From: an uncultured bacterium
GTDB lineage: Bacteria; Cyanobacteriota; Vampirovibrionia; Gastranaerophilales; Gastranaerophilaceae
Assembly (NCBI GenBank): GCA_902797965.1
Contig: CADBUY010000012.1
Coordinates: 1-64,000, forward strand
Length of the DNA: 64,000 nt
Direction: 5' to 3'
Under the pieces are notes generated by a model that did not search any database, was not told where the DNA came from, and saw nothing but the letters and a program-made list of their open reading frames with translations. Below, piece after piece: positions 15,367 through 24,474 of the stretch. A program made the translations under genes and the position numbers. Positions within the stretch are counted from its first letter, which is position 1; every line of letters begins with the position of its first letter.

Positions 15367-16917
15367 ATGGAACTGGACAGAACAAAAAACGCACTACGGA
15401 ATATAATTTGGGGAGTGGTTGAGAAGATAACACTGCTTCTTTTGCCGTTTATCACAAGAACAGTTTTGATTAAAATTCTCGGTGCGGAATATTTGGGATT
15501 GAACACTTTGTTTGTTTCTATTCTGCAGGTTTTGAGCGTATCGGAACTTGGGTTTGGTTCTGCAATAGTTTTTTCAATGTACAAACCAATTGCGCAAGAT
15601 GATAATAAAACACTTTGCGCTTTGTTAAATCTATATAAGAAAATCTATCATTATGTAGGTTCAGCAATTCTTGTTTTGGGGATTGCTATAATACCGTTTT
15701 TACATCTTTTTGTTAAAGGTGATGTTCCGGCGGATGTAAATTTGTATTCTTTGTATTTAATATTTTTATTGAATACAGTAATAAGTTATTTTTTATTCGC
15801 TTATAAAACAGCTTTGTTTTCAGCATTTCAGAGAAATGATGTACAGAGCAAAAGAAATTCACTTATATCTTTTGTGAGCAATAGTTTGCAGATAATTTTG
15901 CTGTTAACGCTTCATAATTACTACGCTTATGTTCTTGTAATACCACTCGGAACAGTTTTAACAAATCTTGTAAATGCGTATTATGCCAAGAAAATGTATC
16001 CTGATATTGTCTGCAAAGGCGATATATCAAAAGAGATGAAAGATGGCATTAAAAAGAGAGTCATTGGACTTTTATCATACAAAGTATATATATTAATATG
16101 TTACTCAATAGGAGCAATTGTTATTTCTGCCTATATAGGACTAAAACCACTTGCATTATATAATAATTATTCAGCAATAATAAATATATTTTATGGTTTT
16201 TTAGATATTGTAAGTACTTCACTTATAGCAGGTATAGGTAATAAAATGATCTGTGAATCAAAAGAAAAAATTTACGTTGACTTTAAAAATTATTTATTTG
16301 TATATGGTTGGATTAGTAGTTTTTTTGTAGTTTTATTAGCTTCTATTTTCAAAAATTTTATGATTATATGGTTAGGAAATGAGTTTTTATTACCATCATT
16401 AACCGTAGTGCTATTATTATTAAATTTTATGATTGCAAGAGTTGCAAATAATGTTATTTATACATACAGGCAAGCTGCCGGTTTATGGTGGGAAGATAGG
16501 TTTAATCCTATAGTACAAGCAATTGCAAATATTAGTTTATGTTTATTTTTAGTAAATAAAATAGGCATAAACGGTGTAATAATTGCAACAACATTTAGTT
16601 CGTTATGTATAGGGGTTCCATGGGGTGGATTAATTTTGTTTAGATATTTTTTCAAGCGTTCTATATTAGAGTATTATAAATTAATATTTTTTTATATGAC
16701 AGTAACTCTCTTTGCATGCTTTGTTTGCTATTATTTATGCAATATATTGATAATTTCAAATTCTCTTTTGGCATTATTTATGAAAATCGTTATTACTTTT
16801 TGGGTATCAAATATTATATTTTTTACTTTTTACCACAAACTCAAAGAATTTGATTATTTAAAATCAAAAATAATTGAAGTATATCAAAGATTTGTACTAA
16901 AGTACAAAACAAATTAA
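15367..16917 (+). CDS. Polysaccharide flippase, Wzx/MATE-like (copy 2)
   Basis: 516 residues, polytopic throughout, paralogue of the minus-strand flippase at 13430-14986. The first 200 residues are very close (TKNALRNIIWGVVEK, LGAEYLGLNTLFVSILQVLS, AFQRNDVQSKRN); similarity falls in the second half, which is also more AT-rich and may have been exchanged. Two flippases in one island suggest two exported repeat units or one recent replacement. Inferred leaderless start. The 3' end overlaps the convergent fusion gene by 4 nt in a shared TTAA. Confidence 0.85.
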   Translation: MELDRTKNALRNIIWGVVEKITLLLLPFITRTVLIKILGAEYLGLNTLFVSILQVLSVSELGFGSAIVFSMYKPIAQDDNKTLCALLNLYKKIYHYVGSAILVLGIAIIPFLHLFVKGDVPADVNLYSLYLIFLLNTVISYFLFAYKTALFSAFQRNDVQSKRNSLISFVSNSLQIILLLTLHNYYAYVLVIPLGTVLTNLVNAYYAKKMYPDIVCKGDISKEMKDGIKKRVIGLLSYKVYILICYSIGAIVISAYIGLKPLALYNNYSAIINIFYGFLDIVSTSLIAGIGNKMICESKEKIYVDFKNYLFVYGWISSFFVVLLASIFKNFMIIWLGNEFLLPSLTVVLLLLNFMIARVANNVIYTYRQAAGLWWEDRFNPIVQAIANISLCLFLVNKIGINGVIIATTFSSLCIGVPWGGLILFRYFFKRSILEYYKLIFFYMTVTLFACFVCYYLCNILIISNSLLALFMKIVITFWVSNIIFFTFYHKLKEFDYLKSKIIEVYQRFVLKYKTN

Positions 16918-19139
16918 GAATTCTTTTGCATATCAAACCATTCGTTTATATATAATATACTTTTTTTTATTGGTGATATAAATCTCCTAATAAGAGAATA
17001 ATAAAATAATTTATTTTTTTGATACCATGGAATATTTTGATAAATAAATCTTTTATTATATTCACTCATTTGTATATTTTCAGTTTTTTCTGTTTTTGGT
17101 TTTAATAAATTTTCTTCAATTTTTTCAAGAGCATATTCTTTAATATTTTCTATATTGTTATTAACTATTTCTGTATCATAAATACATTCAAAATTTTTTA
17201 TGTCATCTGCCGTTTCTACCATTAGTATATCTATACCTAATCTTTTAAACAATGATAAGAATCTGACAGCATTGTTATTATTCTTTACACAAATAAAAGG
17301 CTTATTAAACATTAATGAAAAGGCAACGCAATGAAATGAATCAGTTATTATTAAATCTGAATTAATGATTGCAGACATCCAATCTTCAACATTCTTATTC
17401 TTAAAATCAGAAAAACGATTTATATTGTAACTGTTTGCTTCAAATTTTATAACATCTTTTTGACGTTTTTTACTGCAAAAATCAACAATATTTTGTTTTT
17501 CATCAGTCGGATAAAGAATATATTGCATAATCTTATTTTTATAATTTTGTTTTGAAGTATTAGCAATATCAATATAGTCTTTTTTATCCAAATAAAAAAC
17601 AGGATCGTTTATCCAATCAGCCTGACAATCAAATTTTGTTTCAAATACTTGTTTTCCATGTTCTTCTCTTGTTGATATATAATCAAAACGATTTAATAAG
17701 TATTTTATATATTCTTTTTCTTTGCTATTTTCAGTTGTACCGTCCCATGAACCTATGGAGCCTGATATCATTAATTTCTTTTTGTCACTATTTACAAAAT
17801 TTAATAATGCTTGAGCCACATTTTTTAAAGCGCTGTCTTTATAATTAATTAGATTGTCTGAGCCAAGAATAAAGGTATTTGATACATAATTTAAATTGTT
17901 ATATTCATCTACTGTAATAACTTTTTTGGTAGTTTTTAGCCATTTTCTCGCAAAAGTTTTATTATAACCAAATAAGTCCCCGTTATAAATAATTTTTGTA
18001 TTATAACCTAATTTTTCTATAGTCTTTTGAAGAGCATAAGCCGTTATTAAAGACCCATAATTAGGATATGTAAACATTGTAAATAATAAACAATCCGCAG
18101 GCTCATTTTTATAATAAAAATTTCTTATTATTGTTTTTATAAATTTTGGTGTAAACATTTTTACTTTATCATAAAAAGAGCTTTTTTTATTTTGGTTTTG
18201 AGTTCGGAACATTTGTTCAAGCGCATTATATCCGCCATGAGAGTATACTTCCATATAAGCATCTCTATCTTTTGACTTGATACTTGGATGACGAAGCGGA
18301 TGGTTATATTTACGCATTTTTTTTACATCAACTTCATTGATAACAAATTTTGACTTAACAGCTTCCAAGTAATTTTTACCTTTGTTAGAATTAATTAAAA
18401 CTAAAGAAATACCTTTATTTGTTTTAAATTTCTTTTTTAATATATCAGGATATTCTTTTTGAACTCCCCAAGCATCAGCAATAGTAATATCAGACAATCT
18501 GTCTATCCCAGTATATTTACAACTAAAGCACCGTTCTTGAAGGATACAGCATTTTAAAAAGTTAGAATAATAAGAAGAATCTTGTTTTGCAATCAACTTT
18601 TTTTTAAACTTATCTTTATCTTTATAAATAGCTACAAAACCAGAATGTCCCCAACCGAAATATTTTTTACTTCTGAATTTAAAATCAACGATTTTAGAGT
18701 GAACCACATTGTCTTCCAAATATTTTATATAATCATTAAATATTTTAAGTGATGGAGTTCCTTCACAGCTCAAATCAACAGTTATTAAGTTATCATAATC
18801 TTGTTTTAAAAAGTTTTTTAAACCGGCTATTTGGCATGGTGTTCCTGAAAATAAAACTAATTTTCCGTTATCTAAAAACTCTTTAGCTTGTTTTATTGAG
18901 TCACCTAAATTACTTTGAACATATTTTGAACCTTGCAATTTATATAAATCTTTCTCGTCTTCAATATAAATATGCTTTACATCAAAACCGTTTTCAACAC
19001 GTTCCATTGCACAACCAAAAACAATGCCGTTTTGTGACAATACATATTTTGCAAGCTCTGCAAACATACCTCCACTTGAAGATTTTAATATTAATTTATT
19101 ATCTTTAGATTGTGCTATATATGTCGTTAATTGTGCCAT
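16914..19139 (-). CDS. FrhB-like / polysaccharide pyruvyltransferase fusion protein
   Basis: About 741 residues, two domains. Residues 1-330 resemble the coenzyme F420 hydrogenase/dehydrogenase beta-subunit family found in capsule loci (SSGGMFAELAKYVL, VLFSGTPCQIAGLKNFL, LSCEGTPS, then CCILQERCFSCKYT...DITIADAWG with a Cys cluster); the usual N-terminal ferredoxin CxxCxxC stretch is absent. Residues 345-741 are a polysaccharide pyruvyltransferase (NYGSLITAYALQKT, FILGSDNLINY, DSFHCVAFSLMFNKPFICV), which puts pyruvate ketals on surface sugars using PEP. ATG 19139 is chosen for GGAAG upstream. It follows the pyruvyltransferase pseudogene by one base. Confidence 0.8.
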   Translation of the reverse strand: MAQLTTYIAQSKDNKLILKSSSGGMFAELAKYVLSQNGIVFGCAMERVENGFDVKHIYIEDEKDLYKLQGSKYVQSNLGDSIKQAKEFLDNGKLVLFSGTPCQIAGLKNFLKQDYDNLITVDLSCEGTPSLKIFNDYIKYLEDNVVHSKIVDFKFRSKKYFGWGHSGFVAIYKDKDKFKKKLIAKQDSSYYSNFLKCCILQERCFSCKYTGIDRLSDITIADAWGVQKEYPDILKKKFKTNKGISLVLINSNKGKNYLEAVKSKFVINEVDVKKMRKYNHPLRHPSIKSKDRDAYMEVYSHGGYNALEQMFRTQNQNKKSSFYDKVKMFTPKFIKTIIRNFYYKNEPADCLLFTMFTYPNYGSLITAYALQKTIEKLGYNTKIIYNGDLFGYNKTFARKWLKTTKKVITVDEYNNLNYVSNTFILGSDNLINYKDSALKNVAQALLNFVNSDKKKLMISGSIGSWDGTTENSKEKEYIKYLLNRFDYISTREEHGKQVFETKFDCQADWINDPVFYLDKKDYIDIANTSKQNYKNKIMQYILYPTDEKQNIVDFCSKKRQKDVIKFEANSYNINRFSDFKNKNVEDWMSAIINSDLIITDSFHCVAFSLMFNKPFICVKNNNNAVRFLSLFKRLGIDILMVETADDIKNFECIYDTEIVNNNIENIKEYALEKIEENLLKPKTEKTENIQMSEYNKRFIYQNIPWYQKNKLFYYSLIRRFISPIKKSILYINEWFDMQKNS

Positions 19140-19140
19140 T

Positions 19141-20345
19141 TTAACTTCCATTTTCTTCTTTTATTTTTTTAATTTTCCAAAAGAAACTGATAATCATTTT
19201 GACAGGTTCAGGTAAATATATAAAAATGTTTTTCCATGTTTGCCAAAGTTGATATAATAAACTATCTTGTTGTCTAAGTTCTAATACTCGTTTTTCTAGA
19301 TATCTCAATCTTGTATCAATTTTCTCTTGTGTAACTTTTATCGGAGCATCAAGTGCTTTTTTCAAAAAGTCCAGTCCTCTTTGACATTCGTAAGCTATCT
19401 TTTCATTTACCTGATTATAATCAATTTGGAATACGCAATCTCTCTCCATAACTTCCAATATCGATTCAATACATTGATATTTTATTCCAAGCATTTCGCA
19501 AATTGATTCAAAGCATGAAGCTTCTCTATCTTTGTTAGCAAGGCAAATAAACGGTTTATTAAAAATAATTGCAAAACACATTCCATGAAAAGAGTCAGTT
19601 ACAAACAAATCACAATCTCTGATTGAAGCTAACCAATTTTCTATTGAAATATTAGAGTTTGCCGTTTTGACTAATTTCTTATTATATTTTTCTTCTAAAT
19701 GTTTATACGCTCTGTCATACTCCTCGCTTGTATCAAGCACATAAGAAACAATTTTGTTTTTGTAATCAATTGTAGAATCTTCAATTAATCTGTTGTAATT
19801 CTCTTTTTCTAAAACAAAAACAGGGTCAATAATCCATTCTGCATCAACGCCTAAAACATCCTTACAAATTTCAACACCGTCTTTTTCTCTTGCAGATATA
19901 CAAACGACTTAAAAGAATTTTTCATATGTTCTATAATATCCTGAGAATTTTCTTTCAAAAATTGCTCTTTATTCACTCCAAAACTTGCAGAAAAAGCAAT
20001 TTTCTTTTTATCAGGTTTAACAAAATCAAGCCAATATTGTTCCGGTTTTCGCTGTGTATATATAGGTCTGAAAACTTGATCAGAGCCTGTAATAAAAATA
20101 TTTCCGTCAGAATTTAAAAACTCAATGTTTTTATCTATATATTTTGTAGTTTTCAAATATTTTTTTTGAAAATCAAAAGAAAAAGAATAGTGTCTATAGG
20201 CATGTTCACTTTCTTTTAAAGGATTATTGATTAATTGAATATCTAATCCCATTTGCTCCAATAAAGTTTGCAGAGCAAATGCCGTAAGATTTGCTCCATA
20301 GTTATGTCTTGCAAACCAAAAATTTATATTATAAATTTTATTCAT
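19141..20345 (-). pseudogene. Frameshifted polysaccharide pyruvyltransferase
   Basis: Two abutting frames make one family member. The N-terminal part (start 20345, AAAGG upstream) has FWFARHNYGANLTAFALQTL and IFITGSDQVFRP; after NSFKSF the frame is lost near 19899-19903, where one base is missing. The other frame then continues without a stop: ISAREKDGVEICKDVLGVD, EWIIDPVFVLEKEN, DLFVTDSFHGMCFAI, ending in ISFFWKIKKIKEENGS. About 400 codons in all. A single deletion could be a true mutation, a phase-variable switch or an assembly error. It would form an operon with the downstream FrhB-pyruvyltransferase fusion. Confidence 0.8.
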
Positions 20346-20730
20346 TTATGTACCTTTAAAAAACTTTTCTTTCTACACAACTAATATAATTGAATTTTTT
20401 GGAACTAATTAAATCTTCAATTTTTGCGTAGCACATCATGACATGTAACAGCATAAAAAGTTGTTTGTCAACATGTTATGCTTAAAAACATTTATTACTT
20501 CCTGTGTGTGATAGTTCAAACTTTCTCTATATTAAGCCATTTTGTTTAAAAATTAAATTAGCCATTTGGGTATATTTTTTATGCTTTTTAGCAAGCAATT
20601 CATTCTTTATACTTGCATTATAATTGCATAAAAAGATAGCATTTAACAAATGCTTTTTATAATAATGCTACAAGAAGCCATTAAATTGTTCGCAATACCC
20701 ATTTATAATTCATATTAAGGAGAGTTCAAT
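20346..20730. other. Intergenic region before XRE regulator, no gene seen
   Basis: Divergent region rich in short dyads: catgacatg near 20438, an imperfect inverted repeat around gcataaaaagttg...caacatgttatgc (20450-20480), and a tight hairpin agcattt-aac-aaatgct followed by TTTT at 20638-20658. The last resembles a terminator but may be an operator. GGAGAG before the regulator ATG is the only clear translation signal. Confidence 0.4.
20638..20658 (+). terminator. Hairpin plus T-run (terminator or attenuator)
   Basis: Perfect 7-bp stem agcattt/aaatgct, 3-nt loop, then TTTT. No + strand gene lies directly upstream, so it may act on the leader of the XRE gene. Confidence 0.35.
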
Positions 20731-21378
20731 ATGGATATTATAAAAAAGGGTTTTGGCAGCAGATTAAAATTTTTGAGAAAGTTTAGAAATCTTACTCAAG
20801 AAAAATTGGCTGAAGCTATTGAAGTTAATTTGAGACAGCTTGCAAGAATTGAAGCCGGTGAAAGCTTTGTTTCTTCCGAAACTCTTTTAAAAATATGTTC
20901 CGTTCTGGAAGTTTCTCCTAAAATTTTATTTGATTTTGATTTACAAGAAGAAACTTTAATGACAGGAACAGGTGATAAAGTTCATTGCAGTGTTATTAAA
21001 AGTGGTAATATAATTCAGATACTACCCGAACAATTTGGGAACACAGAAGATAAAAAAGCAGAATTACCAAAATCAGAAAGTTTTGAAAACAAAATGTCAG
21101 AAATATCAAAAAGACTCAAAAAAGAGGTTTATGTTGATGAAGTTAAAGACGGTCAAATTATCTTAACAAAAATATTTAAACCAAACGGAGATATAGAAAC
21201 CTTGAGCAAGAACAATTCTGCCTCTTTATATGAAGATTTAAAAAATAAAATATTAAATATTGCGAATGATAGCAAGAAAATTGAATTTATGAATCTGGCA
21301 TACTCTGCTCTTACAAGTAGTATTGCCTTAAATGAATTAAAAATTCTTATAAAGGGAATCGAATTAACTCAGAAATAA
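20731..21378 (+). CDS. XRE-family helix-turn-helix regulator
   Basis: 215 residues. N-terminal XRE HTH at about residues 8-65 (LKFLRKFRNLTQEKLAEAI, LRQLARIEAGESFVSSETL). The C-terminal 150 residues are of unknown fold and may sense a ligand or dimerise. Start ATG follows aaggagag. It stands alone between the glycan island and the two-component genes. Position suggests control of the island, but this is inference. Confidence 0.85.
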   Translation: MDIIKKGFGSRLKFLRKFRNLTQEKLAEAIEVNLRQLARIEAGESFVSSETLLKICSVLEVSPKILFDFDLQEETLMTGTGDKVHCSVIKSGNIIQILPEQFGNTEDKKAELPKSESFENKMSEISKRLKKEVYVDEVKDGQIILTKIFKPNGDIETLSKNNSASLYEDLKNKILNIANDSKKIEFMNLAYSALTSSIALNELKILIKGIELTQK

Positions 21379-21422
21379 TTAATACAATATTTATCCCTAT
21401 CTTGTCATATTTACCTCTTTTC

Positions 21423-21431
21423 TGCTAAAAT
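21423..21431 (+). promoter_or_regulatory. Extended -10 (TGC TAAAAT), 6 nt before sensor-kinase ATG
   Basis: TGC-TAAAAT at 21423-21431, aaggtt, then ATG 21438. The aagg is too near the start to work as a normal ribosome site. Confidence 0.6.
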
Positions 21432-21437
21432 AAGGTT

Positions 21438-23447
21438 ATGACAAAGTTTTTGTTAATTAGTGAGGATAGTGGGAAAGAAGAAGTTGTCAGGGAGGTTTTT
21501 TCAACAGATGAGGTAATCCCTTGTGTTGATGAAACTATGATTTTTGATATACTTAAAGTTGAAGAGCCTGATATAGTTATTATTGATGGTGATATTGAGG
21601 TTCTCGACTTAAAGCCGTTATGCAGAAAAATAAAGCAATTCCCCGTAGTAATTTTGCTTATTCTGGGTAAAAAAGAGCATAACAAGGATGTTACACACAA
21701 TATAAACCTATTTATAAAAGCACCGATTGATAAAAAACTTTTAGCAGCAACCGTAGATTCAAGTTTGCGCACAAGACAAACTTTGTTAAAGATGACCAAA
21801 TCCAATCAGGAGCTTGCTGCAAGTTTGTATCAGTTAAATGTATTGTATAACACAAGTTCGCAGCTCGCAGGTTCATTAGATAAAGATAAATTAATTAAAA
21901 TAATGATAGAGGGCATTGAAAAATCTCTTAACTTTGAACTTTCATGTACATTAATTTTCCGTTCCGAAAGAGAGCCTGTATTAATTGTAAATTCACTTTA
22001 TAAAGTTTCGGACAGGCTTCTGGAAGCGTTAAAACTTCGTGCAATACTTAGTTATAAATCTTTGTTAAGCGACCCTCCTTTTGATATTAAAATTGGAAAT
22101 TTGAAAATAGAAAAAAACATTAAGCATAATATTCGGGAATACGATTTTTCTATTTTAAGATTTGATAACCTCTTTGCACCAATTATGCTGAATGATGAGT
22201 TCTTTGGATTTACGGAAATATACAGAGAAGCACCATTTTCAACTGAGGATGCAACAGTATTTCAGACTCTTGTAAGACAGGTAGCAATTCCGCTCCAGAG
22301 TGCATCTTTTACTCAGGAATTAAAAGCAACTAACAGAAAGCTTCAAAAACTTGAACGATTAAAATCAGAGTTTATATCAATTGTTTCTCACGAACTCAGA
22401 ACGCCATTAACTGCGATTAAAAACGCTATGGATATTATTTTGAGCGGTAAAGCAGGAGAGATGACAGAGAATATAGAAAAATTTGTTTCTATGGGAAAGC
22501 GTAATGCAATAAGGTTATCAGGAATTATTAACGACTTGCTTGATATATCCAAAATCGAAGCGGGCAAAATGGACTTCAAGTTTGAACTTATGCATGTTGA
22601 ACCTGTTATCGAATACGTTAAAAATAATTTAACCGAAGTTGCAAAAGAAAAAGGCTTGGATATTGTATTCACTCCCTCAGAAGAGAATGTTGAAGTTTAT
22701 GCGGATTCTAACCGTCTTGAGCAGGTTTTAACAAATCTGGTTTCTAATGCAATAAAGTTTACAACTGAGGGTAATATTGAGATTACAACTAAAGTTGTTA
22801 ATGCAAGAGAACTCCAGTATGACCATTGTTTTGAAGAAGATATAAAAAAATTACAGGGGAATTATTTGCAGGTTTGCGTGGAAGACCATGGTATCGGTAT
22901 TGAGCGTAAAGATTTAAACCACGTTTTTGACAAATTTGCACAAATAGAAAATTCTCTTTCAAGAAAAGTCGGAGGAACAGGTCTTGGACTTCCTATTGCA
23001 AGACAGTTGATGGAAGCGCATAACGGCGCAATTTGGTGTGATAGTGAGATTAACAAAGGGTCTAAATTCTACTTTGTCATACCTATTGCAAATGATAAAT
23101 CTAATTTTACAATGATTAGAAAACAGCTTGTTCAACAGGCTCGTTCAAACGGTTCAACTGTTGCGGTTATAAAAATTAAGTCAACAAATGAAACAATTGA
23201 AAAATTGTTAAGAGAAAATAATTTATTAAATAAAACGTATATGGCAAATTCAATGATAGAAAAAGAGGGACTTATGACCACGCTATCATTGATTTTAATG
23301 GATGGCGACAAGCCGTCTGCCGAATTTTTGCATAAAAAAATTGATTCTGTTATTGAGCAGAACAAGGATTTGTATGGAAAATGTGATATAATGTATTCAT
23401 ACGAGATAGAAGGAGATACACATGAAAAAGATTCTTATAGTGGATGA
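21438..23447 (+). CDS. Soluble histidine kinase with REC-like and GAF-like sensor parts
   Basis: 669 residues, no membrane helix. Residues 1-120 resemble a degenerate receiver domain; about 140-300 a GAF-like sensor; then a dimerisation domain with phospho-acceptor His318 in IVSHELRTPLTAIKN; then the ATPase with the N box (NRLEQVLTNLVSNAIKFT), G1 (DHGIGI), F box (FDKFAQ) and G2 (GGTGLGLPIARQ). About 110 extra C-terminal residues follow. It phosphorylates a response regulator, most likely the one encoded at 23422, whose start overlaps by 26 nt. Confidence 0.9.
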   Translation: MTKFLLISEDSGKEEVVREVFSTDEVIPCVDETMIFDILKVEEPDIVIIDGDIEVLDLKPLCRKIKQFPVVILLILGKKEHNKDVTHNINLFIKAPIDKKLLAATVDSSLRTRQTLLKMTKSNQELAASLYQLNVLYNTSSQLAGSLDKDKLIKIMIEGIEKSLNFELSCTLIFRSEREPVLIVNSLYKVSDRLLEALKLRAILSYKSLLSDPPFDIKIGNLKIEKNIKHNIREYDFSILRFDNLFAPIMLNDEFFGFTEIYREAPFSTEDATVFQTLVRQVAIPLQSASFTQELKATNRKLQKLERLKSEFISIVSHELRTPLTAIKNAMDIILSGKAGEMTENIEKFVSMGKRNAIRLSGIINDLLDISKIEAGKMDFKFELMHVEPVIEYVKNNLTEVAKEKGLDIVFTPSEENVEVYADSNRLEQVLTNLVSNAIKFTTEGNIEITTKVVNARELQYDHCFEEDIKKLQGNYLQVCVEDHGIGIERKDLNHVFDKFAQIENSLSRKVGGTGLGLPIARQLMEAHNGAIWCDSEINKGSKFYFVIPIANDKSNFTMIRKQLVQQARSNGSTVAVIKIKSTNETIEKLLRENNLLNKTYMANSMIEKEGLMTTLSLILMDGDKPSAEFLHKKIDSVIEQNKDLYGKCDIMYSYEIEGDTHEKDSYSG

Positions 23448-23796
23448 TGAGCAGGACATTGTAGAAAGCCTGAAGTTTGTCCTTGAGGTTTCAGGTTTCG
23501 TGTGTTATACGGCTTTTAACGGAGAAGACGGATTAAAGCTGGCTAAAGAGATTATGCCTGATTTGATAATCTTAGACGTAATGATGCCTAAAATTAACGG
23601 ATACAAAATCAGCCGTTTATTAAAGTATGATGCAAAATATAAAGATATACCTATTATAATGGTTACTGCACGTTCACAGTTAGAAGACAAAATGATTGGT
23701 GAAGAAACAGGGGTAAACGAGTATATAACAAAGCCGTTTGAACTTGATGCTATTGTGAAAAAGGTTGAGGAGTATCTCGGAAAACCTGAGGGATAA
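23422..23796 (+). CDS. Single-domain (CheY-like) response regulator
   Basis: 124 residues: receiver domain only, with acidic pocket Asp8-Asp9, phospho-acceptor Asp52 (IILDVMMPK), Thr82 and Lys104 (TKPFE) all intact. With no output domain it must act by protein contact. gaaggag lies 6 nt before the ATG; the gene overlaps the kinase gene by 26 nt. Two unknown proteins and a PilB-like ATPase follow within 20 nt gaps, so one of these may be the target. Confidence 0.92.
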   Translation: MKKILIVDDEQDIVESLKFVLEVSGFVCYTAFNGEDGLKLAKEIMPDLIILDVMMPKINGYKISRLLKYDAKYKDIPIIMVTARSQLEDKMIGEETGVNEYITKPFELDAIVKKVEEYLGKPEG

Positions 23797-23814
23797 ATAT
23801 AATTGGGGTAGAAT

Positions 23815-24210
23815 ATGATATCGACAACAGAAATAAAAGGTTTAAGCATGGAAAAAATTCCGCTTAAAACAATCATAAAACAATCACCATCGCTGACAAA
23901 AGAAAGGGTAAAAACACTTTACGGTGATATTGGTGTTGATATATTTGAAGGCAAAAAAAATATTACAATATTGTCAGATAAAGATTACAAAAAATCTCAA
24001 TCTTTTATAAGTAAAGCTATTAGGTGGTGGAGTGGAAAAGGAAAGCTTGATTACGAAGAAAAAGACTCTATAAAAGATTTAGTGCATAAATATGCATATA
24101 ATCAAAAATTTGGAACTTTTGACGAAATAGAACAAAAATTTGGTAAAGAAGGTCGCAGAGTATCTGATATATTTAAAGTTATCGGATTCTTACAGAGTAA
24201 AGGAATATAG
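23815..24210 (+). CDS. Unknown soluble protein in kinase-PilB-like operon
   Basis: 131 residues, lysine-rich and mainly helical, no signal peptide or membrane segment; includes AIRWWSGKGKLDYEE and EIEQKFGKEGRRVSDI. Not recognised. Start follows ggggtaga. It lies 18 nt after the response regulator and 9 nt before the next small gene, so operon membership is likely. Confidence 0.7.
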   Translation: MISTTEIKGLSMEKIPLKTIIKQSPSLTKERVKTLYGDIGVDIFEGKKNITILSDKDYKKSQSFISKAIRWWSGKGKLDYEEKDSIKDLVHKYAYNQKFGTFDEIEQKFGKEGRRVSDIFKVIGFLQSKGI

Positions 24211-24219
24211 GAGTAAGAT

Positions 24220-24465
24220 ATGGGAAAAATTTTTGGCATAGCAGATTTACCAGCTTCAACAATTATGACACCTTTTGAACCTATTATAGAATTCCAAAAG
24301 CCATTTGAAGATGAATTTGATTATGCTACAAAAACTAATGCAAGAAACTTTGAACAAAAAGCAGATACTTTTGTATCAAGAAAACCAAGAACGCAATCCA
24401 ATCCTTTTGTAAAAATGAGAAACGGTTTTGGTAAATTAATGAAGCATTTTTCTAAAAAAATATAG
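24220..24465 (+). CDS. Unknown small basic protein in kinase-PilB-like operon
   Basis: 81 residues, proline/phenylalanine-containing N-terminus (PFEPIIEFQKPFEDEF) and a basic C-terminus (MRNGFGKLMKHFSKKI) that could form an amphipathic helix. ggagt ribosome site. Sits 9 nt from both neighbours. No family recognised. Confidence 0.65.
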   Translation: MGKIFGIADLPASTIMTPFEPIIEFQKPFEDEFDYATKTNARNFEQKADTFVSRKPRTQSNPFVKMRNGFGKLMKHFSKKI

Positions 24466-24474
24466 GTATAAATC

